Shown: piece after piece, positions 56,640 to 64,000 of the stretch | How the letters are laid out: the number at the start of each line of letters is the position of its first letter | How positions within the stretch are numbered: position 1 is the first letter of the stretch | Assembly (NCBI RefSeq): GCF_963259705.1 | Contig: NC_081849.1 | Span: 61,910,093 to 61,974,092, forward strand | Origin: Myotis daubentonii | Taxonomy: Eukaryota; Chordata; Mammalia; Chiroptera; Vespertilionidae | Length of the DNA stretch: 64,000 bases | Direction of reading: 5' to 3' | The notes under the pieces: model-generated | The model's input: the letters and a program-made list of their open reading frames with translations, nothing else | The model's database searches: none | What the model was told of the DNA's origin: nothing | Translations under genes and position numbers: made by a program

Positions 56640-56949
56640 GGCTGAAAAAACTGCAAGGAGGCTAGTTGCTAAGGAGAGGAAGCCGGGCGTTGCTACGTGA
56701 CATCATTACCCGGCGCCCACAGTGACCGTTTCTGGGCTGGCCATGGGGTCTCACAGTGTTGGCTGCGATTTGGTGGGCTGTAGCTCCAGGGCGGTGGTGG
56801 GGCCTGTGTCCTACTTGGGGGAGGCCGAGTGTTGCTTTGTCGGCGCCAGGTCCACACTGCCATTTCTCTGTAAATGGTCTGTGCGTGTCATAGCAACCTG
56901 TTGGACAGGTGGAAGGACACTTAGCATATTAGCCTTTTATATATATAGA
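56640..56949 (-). mobile_element. Helitron 5' part, 3' end not found
   Basis: The minus-strand 5' end 'tctatatatataaaaggcta' (56949 downward) is clear and the GC-rich body fits HeliBat, but no CTAG/hairpin 3' end is found. The left border is a guess. Confidence 0.6.
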
Positions 56950-57486
56950 TAATACTAGAAAGACTCCTAGAGTTGGAGTTGAGAATTGGGTCCAAGTCCT
57001 TGTACCTCTACTGAGTACTGTTTCATGAGCCTCATCAAGTTATGAAATGTATCTACCTGCCAGATTTTGGGGAAGAGGAGAGCTTTGCTAGTTGTAGCTG
57101 ACTGTATATAATAGTCATTTTTCTCATAGGTTTGTTTTAGCAACATCAGAGGCATTTTGCTCATAGCAATTTAAAAGAGTGCTACTAAATTATTTTAGAA
57201 GCTGGGAAAATACTAAGTCCAGTTTTATTTCTCTCTGTTCACTTGCCCCCCCCCCTTTTTTTTTAAGAAGTGCACTAATTCACTGATTTCTTAGATAATT
57301 TTAATTTAAGGCATATATCAAGTGTGGAGAATTAATTTGCTTTTATTATAAGAATGTTGGGCTTTCTGGAGTATTTTCCAGAGAAGTCCTTGTCCTTTTA
57401 TTCCTCTCCATATTTACATGGCCTGGAACAAGCTGTTTCCTCCTTGGTAGTACTCATGCCATTCGTGTTTCTCTTCTTCATTTTAG

Positions 57487-57580
57487 CTAACATGCTTGAA
57501 TCAAAGTCCTTTGAAGTAGAACTCAAAGATGCTGAACCTGACATTATTGAACAACTTGTGGAGTTTGCTTATACTGCTAG
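57487..57580 (+). CDS. KLHL7: KLHL7 coding exon 3 (residues 75-106)
   Basis: After 'cattttag', starting with the last two bases of codon 75; ends AG|GTAAGT after two bases of codon 106. It encodes 'NMLESKSFEVELKDAEPDI' and 'IEQLVEFAYTA', the middle of the BTB domain. Phases agree with exons 2 and 4. Intron 3 downstream is only 315 bp. Confidence 0.97.
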
Positions 57581-57895
57581 GTAAGTTAAGGAGGACTAGT
57601 TCTGTAGTGGAGGGATAAGGTTGGGATCTAACATGGCAAAGCATTGTAGCAAATCAGTGTGTTCCAGATTCTTCAGAATAAAAAACTTCAAGGATGTGGC
57701 CCCAGTGGGGAGGTTGGGTGGGGGGAGGGGGTTGTGTTGACAGGAGGGGGAAGTTGAATGTTCTCTGCCATACTAATTCAAGGACTGAAAGTTTAATTTT
57801 TTGCTTAATTTCAGGGGCTAGTGGGATGCATTCTACAGTAGCATTATTTAAATAAAAAATGTAGGAAATTAATATTCACTTTAACTTATTTGCAG

Positions 57896-58020
57896 AATTT
57901 CTGTGAATAGCAACAACGTTCAGTCTTTATTAGATGCAGCAAACCAGTACCAAATTGAACCTGTGAAGAAAATGTGTGTTGATTTTTTGAAAGAACAAGT
58001 TGATGCTTCAAACTGTCTTG
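57896..58020 (+). CDS. KLHL7: KLHL7 coding exon 4 (residues 106-148)
   Basis: After 'tatttgcag'; supplies the last base of codon 106 and ends with the first base of codon 148 (CTTG|GTAAGA). It encodes 'ISVNSNNVQSLLDAANQYQ' and 'EPVKKMCVDFLKEQVDASN', the end of BTB and the 3-box helices that complete the Cullin-3 contact. Intact. Confidence 0.97.
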
Positions 58021-58289
58021 GTAAGAAATCAGATTCCTATTTAAACACACACACACACCATTAATGTGTATTTTAGTAAAAAAAAATTACTGTATCCCCA
58101 TTTAATCTTAAAGACACTAGAAATTTTTCTAGTAATACATTTTAAGAAGAGCTTAGGGAAGTACATATTAACTTGGGCAGCAATAGCTCATCAAATACTG
58201 TATCAGTATTTTCCAAAATATACAATAGCTTTATTAATGATTTTTTGTTTATCTAGAAAGGAGTAAGGATTGCATCTGGTGGTGGTGTG

Positions 58290-58470
58290 TGATATATGAT
58301 AACGTAAACATGAATGTTTACCTGTGTTGAAGCCTTTATGATTACTGTGATCTGTCACAGATAAGGAAATTAAGTGTATGTAACTTGCAGAGTTCATATA
58401 GCTGATATGTGGAGGAGCTGGGGTTGGAACTCAAGCAATCTTATCCTTCACTGCTACACGGTGCTGCCTC
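58290..58470 (+). repeat. MIR SINE fragment
   Basis: 'cagataaggaaattaagtgt' and 'tgtggaggagctggggttgg' fit the MIR 3' half. Confidence 0.65.
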
Positions 58471-58474
58471 TCCA

Positions 58475-60300
58475 CAGTCAGATCTGCTAACTGTTGTATA
58501 CTAGAAGCCTTAAAAATCCTAGACTGTACAGTAAGATACTAATTAAGGGGCTACTGTAGCACTTCATTTTAAAGCCATTAATAAAGTAGTTTGTATTTGA
58601 TACCAGGAGAAACAGAGAAAGTTGATCAGAGTTTTCCAGAGTGCGGTGTGGTATGCTTTCACTGTGAGATGCTCAGCAGCACATGAAAGAACATCCAGAT
58701 CCTTGTAATTACATTTTCCTACTCTTGTGTGATTCAGAGTGGAAGAGGATCAGGGTAGGAGTCTAGGAAAGAAAGTGAAATCAAGGACAAAAGAGAGAGG
58801 TCTGGGAATCCAGCCAATGCTGAGATTTTTGACCCATGGGAGAAAATGAGGGGTGCTGATGACAAGAAACCAAAGGCTGGGACAAAGGGCTCCTGGAGAT
58901 GCACAAGAAGTTCGGCAAGCCTCCTCTGTTCCCCCTTTTCTAGGCTCGCTCCTCCTGCTCCATCTGGCACCCCTTCCCCTCACTGTGAGTGCAGAGATAA
59001 AGATCATAGAAGAGGAAGCGGAATAAATTTTAGGGAAGGATCAAAGCCAGGCAAAGGCGATGAGAATGAGATTGTTTCTGGTATCTAGAAAAGGAACTGA
59101 ACCAAATGGGACAGGAGGGGAAATAGCTGTGCAGATGAATATACTAATGGAATTCTTTTTCGAAGGTAGCCATTGGTTTACATAGTGAAAATACCCTATA
59201 TTAGGAATAAAAGACCAACCTTCAACCCCAATAGAGACACTCTGGGATGAGCCCTTTTATCTCTTGGTCCATAATTTGTGGCTCCATATATCAATGAGAT
59301 TTATATTCCTGAGATTTCTTTTCCCTTATATAAATAAATTTGCTCAAAATGGATTATAAAAAAAAGGATTTTAAAGAGGATTTGGAAGATGATGGCTTAA
59401 GTGTGTTTCCCTAACTCTCTAAATTTCATACTGGGGTGATTCATCTATAATATAGGGAGTGGTTGTGGCAGTACAAAGCATAATGTGGAACCTGAAGCAA
59501 GTTAGTGCTGACCACATCTTAAGCTTTGGGCTTCTGAGGAGACCATTTAGGAGTTTGACCTCTGGGTGTCAACGTTGATTACAAAGCTGGGAGGAAGGGC
59601 AGCCTGAAAATCTGGCTAAGCCTGAAGCAAAGACAGTGGCCCAGCCAGATGAGCCAAGTGCAGCTACTCAGTACCCCAGCGAAGTGCTTCAGGCTGTTTT
59701 CCTTTTAGCCCTGACCATAGCTCCCCCTGAGAGCTGATTGGAGAACTCCCATCTTATTTTTCATCAGTTATCAATTTCTGCTACCCAGAAGATCCCAACA
59801 GTCTGACTTCTCTGAGTGCTAAAGGAATCCGTGACAGCTGATGGAATTAGGCAAAGGGCATATGTACAAAGTTAAAAGAAAACCAGTAGTTTGAGGGTCA
59901 GGAACTCAAGATAAACAGCCAAAATGAATGGCTGCTATAGCCATTTAACATAAGAAATGGAAGAGAACTTAAAATAGAAAGGATCCATGAAATTCCATTG
60001 AATTTAAAAAATAGAATGGAATACCTAAAAAATAAATTAATTAAATAAATAAATATCAAACAGGAAATTGCCTCATGATACAAAAGAAAAATGCAAAGAA
60101 TCGGAAACAATTATTGAAAAGATAAATGACAAGAAAAGAAGATATAGGGACACAAATTTGAAGTTGGAATTTCAGAAGGAACAGATGGAGAAAAAGCAAT
60201 AACTTAATGAGAGCCTGAGTACAGAATCCCAATGTTTTCTGGATTTTATCAGTTTTCTTGGTCATGCCTAATTTGAACTTTTTTCAAATCTGTCTTAAAC
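58475..60300. other. KLHL7 intron 4, no feature seen
   Basis: Apparently unique intronic DNA. Open frames up to 85 codons are without recognisable similarity. Confidence 0.4.
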
Positions 60301-60315
60301 CTTAAGATTACTTTT

Positions 60316-60535
60316 CAGCTCTAGCTGGCTTTGCTCAGTGAATAGAGCATTGTCCTGCGGACTGAAGGGTCCCAGGTTTAATTCCAGTCAAGGGCACATG
60401 CCCTGGTTGTGGGCTCCATCCCCAGTAGGGGGCGTGCAGGAGGCAGCCAATTGATGATTCTCTCTCATTGATGTTTCTATCTCTCTCTCCCTCTCCCTTC
60501 CTCTCTGAAATCAATAAAAATATATTTAAGAAAAA
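60316..60535 (+). mobile_element. Ves SINE
   Basis: Flanked by AAGATTACTTTT at 60304-60315 and 60536-60547. Confidence 0.93.
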
Positions 60536-60954
60536 AAGATTACTTTTTATAGAAACAACTACTTTTCACATTCATATTTTATTGATCTGTATGGTAGTTA
60601 AATAGATTGCATAATTGCAACACATTCAACTATCAAAAACTAGTCAATAAACAAATACTGGTTCTTAGTGAAAATGCCATCTCCTTGATGGGAGCATAAG
60701 TGTACAGATACGTCCGACTGCTCAACGTGAAAATCTGCCATGCATGGCATCAGTCAGTACTTTTATAATGTGACAGGTTTATTAGCGGGCATCAGTTATT
60801 AGAGCTTTTAGGATACAAATAATAAAGCTTCAAAGCTCATTATCTGAAGACAACATGAAGTTGAAACATGGAAAATCACGATAATGAACTGAAAAAATTT
60901 ATATCATGACTTTGAAGGGAGATCACATATAATAACCAATGGTTTTACTTAGGA

Positions 60955-61195
60955 GAGAGATTGGCAAACTTTTTCTGGAAAGGGACAGATAGTATGTGGC
61001 CCTTCTCACTCCTTGTCCTCCTCCTTCTCCCGCTTCCTTCCCTTCCCCTCTTTTTTCCTTCCTCTCCCCCTCCTTCTTCCCTGGGGGAGAATATATATAT
61101 ACACAACACTTCAAAAATATTAAAAAATATTCTTAGCTGCTGACTCTACAGTGGAATGTGGCTAAATATAGCCAATTGACAGTAAGGATTTTGCA
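60955..61195 (+). repeat. Possible old hAT-type MITE
   Basis: 'ttggcaaactttttctggaa' and 'agtggaatgtggctaaatat' resemble an old mammalian DNA-transposon MITE, interrupted by a pyrimidine-rich tract. Weak call. Confidence 0.35.
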
Positions 61196-61661
61196 GATTC
61201 CTGATAATGTAACATTATAAATCAATTAATTTCTCTCCCAAACAAAAATTAAATTGCTAGGAAAGGGCTGAATGGAAAATATAGGGTTTCTATGAATAAA
61301 ATTGTATAATTACATTAATAATAAAAAATATGAATAAATGAGATATGTCATGTTCCTAAGTGGAGGTCTTCCAGATTGCCAAGTTGTCACTGTCCCCAAA
61401 GTAATTTAAAAATTAAGTTTAATCCTAGTTAAAATCATACCAGGATTTTTAAAGTAGAATGTGATAAGCTTATTTTAAAATTAATATATAAGAGAAAATG
61501 TTTAATCTAGCCAAGAAAAGCTTGAAAAAATGTTGAAGGGGGCTTGTCCTACAAAATATCAAAACCAGTCATACATAAAATGGCATAAAAATAGACAAAT
61601 CAATGGAAGAAAAAATAACCCAGGTTTATGAATTCATGAAGGCTTCTTGGAGTCATATTTT

Positions 61662-61877
61662 TTTTTTTTGTAGTCTACGTATTTCTTTTTATTTTATTTT
61701 ATTTTATTTTATTTTTTTATTGCTTAAAGTATTACAAAGGGTATTACATATGTATCCATTTTATCCCCCCGCCCTAGACAGCCCCCTAGCCTCCCCTATC
61801 CCCCAGTGTCTTATGTCCATTGGTTATGCTTATATGCATGCATACAAGTCCTTTAGTTGATCTCTTACCCCCCTACC
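61662..61877 (-). mobile_element. Young L1 3' end, 5' truncated
   Basis: Reverse bat L1 3' UTR ('ttgcttaaagtattacaaag', 'cttatatgcatgcatacaag'), with an (ATTTT)n tract at its poly(A) side. Flanked by TTGGAGTCATATTTT (61647-61661) and TTGGAATCATATTTT (61878-61892). Confidence 0.93.
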
Positions 61878-61956
61878 TTGGAATCATATTTTATCTTCAG
61901 TGTAGGTTTAGGCTTTTTTAAAGGTGATTTTCTATTCATTTTCTTTCTGTGTTTAG

Positions 61957-62132
61957 GTATAAGTGTGCTAGCAGAGTGTCTAGACTGTCCAGAATTGAAA
62001 GCAACTGCAGATGACTTTATTCATCAACATTTTACTGAAGTTTACAAAACTGATGAATTTCTACAACTTGATGTCAAGCGAGTTACACATCTCCTCAACC
62101 AGGACACTTTGACTGTCAGAGCAGAGGATCAG
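61957..62132 (+). CDS. KLHL7: KLHL7 coding exon 5 (residues 148-206)
   Basis: After 'gtgtttag'; ends in phase 0 at CAG|GTGACT. It encodes the first part of the BACK domain, 'ISVLAECLDCPELKATADD' through 'VTHLLNQDTLTVRAEDQ'. By exon-length arithmetic Ser150 and Ala153 lie in 'ISVLAE'; these are the positions altered in human RP42 (S150N, A153T/V, from memory). Both are wild type here and the numbering agrees with human KLHL7, so no codons have been gained or lost upstream. Confidence 0.97.
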
Positions 62133-62339
62133 GTGACTATACTGCCTTCTCATATTTTTCTTAGTAAATGTGTATATTAAATCTTATGCTTCATGTTGGG
62201 ATGCATGACAAGAAAAAGAATCAAATTAGAAAAGAATGTTTTTGTCATATAGAGTATCCCAAAGTTTGTTTCATAGGAAAAGTTAGGCCACTTGGTAGAC
62301 ACAAAGCTATTGGGTACCATCGTAGGCAGAACAGTGCCT

Positions 62340-62463
62340 CCCCCAAGAATGTCTATATCCTAATCCTTGGAATCTATGAATAGGTTATCTTACATAGTAA
62401 ATGGGACTTTAGAAATGTGGTTAAGTTAAGGATCTTGAGATGAGATTATCCTGATGGGCTCCA
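62340..62463 (+). repeat. Ancient LTR/MaLR-like repeat, left part
   Basis: 'ctatatcctaatccttggaa' and 'ttaagttaaggatcttgaga' are typical of an old mammalian LTR-like repeat; it resumes after the Helitron at 62601. Confidence 0.5.
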
Positions 62464-62600
62464 TCTATAATAATAAACGTGTAATATGCAAATCGACCGA
62501 ACGGCCGAACAGCGCAACGACCATCCAGACGACCTTCCAGACGAAGCTGGGGCTATGAGGCCGGAGCCCCTTGCACGAATTTCGTGCATTGGGCCTCTAG
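62464..62600 (+). mobile_element. HeliBat-type mini-Helitron, 137 bp
   Basis: Starts 'tctataataataaacgtg' after A and ends 'cattgggcctctag' before T, with the stem 'gcacgaatttcgtgc'. The centre has short 'cgaccatccagacgac' repeats. Located in KLHL7 intron 5. Confidence 0.93.
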
Positions 62601-62760
62601 TGTAATAATAAGCATCCTTAAATGTGGAAAAGGAAAACAAAAGAGTCAGTGTCAGAGTGATGCAATGTGAAAAAGACTTAGCTGGCCATTGCTGACTTTG
62701 GAGATGGGAGGAAGGGGCTGCAAGCCAAGAAATGTAAGTGGTTGCTAGATGCTGGCAAAG
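62601..62760 (+). repeat. Ancient LTR/MaLR-like repeat, right part
   Basis: 'gcatccttaaatgtggaaaa' and 'ttgctgactttggagatggg' continue the repeat at 62340-62463. Confidence 0.5.
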
Positions 62761-62769
62761 ACAGGGAGA

Positions 62770-62985
62770 TGCTTTATCTTGGATAAAAACTAAAGAAATT
62801 GTTTAAAAGTATGAAGTTTAGTTAATAATTATGTATCAATGTTGGTTCATTAGTTGTAATAAGAGTATCATACTAATGTAACATTTCAACAACTGGGTGC
62901 AGGATAATTGGGAACTCTGAACTATCTTTGCAACTTTTCTATAATCTAAAACTACTCCAAAAGGAAAAGTTTATTTAAAAAAAAT
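62770..62985 (+). mobile_element. L1M 3' end
   Basis: 'tatgtatcaatgttggttca', 'actatctttgcaacttttct' and 'aaaagtttatttaaaaaa' form a standard L1M 3' terminus. The rest of intron 5 to 63747 shows nothing recognised. Confidence 0.85.
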
Positions 62986-63747
62986 AGACCAATTCCCATA
63001 AAAAATGAACTCATAGGGAGATTAGAGTTTAGGCCTTGTTAATACCAACCCAGAATTGACAACTTTATCTAGCTCAATGTTTATATGGTAGATGTGTATG
63101 TATATGAAATAATATTTGCTTTCAGTGTATTTAAACTGATTTGTTAATCAAGTTATATTAATAAACTTGGATTTGTTTGGTACAGTTAAATGAGCCACAG
63201 TATTGTTTTAGAAAATAATTCTTATATAAAAATCTTATAGTTTATTTTTTACATATAAAATTTGTATATTATAAAGTTTTTGGAAAGTAGATAAGTCTAT
63301 CATTTCACAATTCAAGAATATTAGATTAAATAAAACCATAGGTGACTTTCACATCTTTTGAGGTGGAAGGCCTCTTAGGAAATTAACCTGTTTTCCTGTT
63401 ACCAAATGAACATATATTGATTTTTTTCAATAGAAATATGCATCATATCTCCTTCCCAAAAGGGAATGTAATTTGTTTTGAAAACCCATAAATTCAACAT
63501 TCTTCCTGTCACTACATTATGTAGTAGTAATTCTAAAAAACATGTTACCTAAAAGAATCACTAGAGCAGTGTGTAAACTGTTCTAAAATATAGGCTTTGT
63601 TTTGTTTGGATATGAAAGCAAATATTTGAATAAAATATTGGGAATAGTAGTTATGAGATTCTTCCCCTTCGATGTGAGAGTAAATCTAGGTAACTGGAAA
63701 TGTTCCTGCCATCTAAGAACTTGACTAAGCTGTTTTTCCCCCCTTAG

Positions 63748-63922
63748 GTTTATGATGCTGCAGTCAGGTGGTTGAAATACGATGAACCTAATCGCCAGCC
63801 ATTTATGGTTGATATCCTTGCTAAAGTCAGGTTTCCTCTTATATCAAAGAATTTCTTAAGTAAAACAGTACAAGCCGAACCACTTATTCAAGACAATCCT
63901 GAATGCCTTAAGATGGTGATAA
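63748..63922 (+). CDS. KLHL7: KLHL7 coding exon 6 (residues 207-265, last codon split)
   Basis: After the polypyrimidine tract 'tttttccccccttag'; ends ATA A|GTAAGT after the first base of codon 265. It encodes 'VYDAAVRWLKYDEPNRQPF', 'MVDILAKVRFPLISKNFLS' and 'KTVQAEPLIQDNPECLKMV', most of the BACK domain, which positions the Kelch propeller relative to Cullin-3. All Kelch-repeat exons lie to the right of this window. The total coding length seen is 793 nt. Confidence 0.97.
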
Positions 63923-64000
63923 GTAAGTTGCTTTAATATCCATTTATAACCTTATCGTGTAACCAGTTTTTTATGGGCTTTAAAGACCATTTAGAATGAA

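Overview
This window is vertebrate, and specifically vespertilionid-bat-like, genomic DNA. Four repeat types together give that: Ves-type tRNA-derived SINEs (about 21 copies), HeliBat-type Helitrons (eight copies or fragments), recent hAT elements of SPIN and other types, and a piggyBac transposase remnant. There are no prokaryotic features, operons or CRISPR arrays. Species cannot be fixed from sequence alone; Myotis, Eptesicus, Pipistrellus and relatives all fit.

The only recognisable host protein-coding gene is KLHL7 on the plus strand. Its CpG-island promoter and first coding exon lie at about 40.7-41.9 kb, and five more coding exons follow at 55561-55663, 57487-57580, 57896-58020, 61957-62132 and 63748-63922. 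Together they encode the first 264 residues (N-terminal tail, BTB domain, most of BACK). The Kelch repeats lie beyond the right edge. All splice junctions are GT-AG and phases are consistent.

Positions 1-40.7 kb look intergenic: mammalian-age repeats (MIR, L2, L1M, MER5-like) overlaid by young bat elements. Notable items are two full-length L1-type retrotransposons carrying only an intact ORF1 (HAL1-like, 14371-16042 plus and 31553-33499 minus), an RPL18 processed pseudogene (26163-26642 minus), a SPIN-like element nested in another (2977-3476), two abutting Helitrons (24657-25296), and a degraded retroviral env plus 3' LTR (about 36.9-40.4 kb) split by an internally deleted piggyBac transposase.

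From 41 kb to the end, the KLHL7 introns hold two solo LTRs, further hAT elements, Helitrons (one of about 1.47 kb with a 47-bp tandem array), L1 fragments and Ves SINEs. Most open reading frames in the window are not genes; they fall in repeats, in the CpG island or in simple sequence. The window shows nested transposition in exceptional detail, with target-site duplications that allow several insertions to be ordered.
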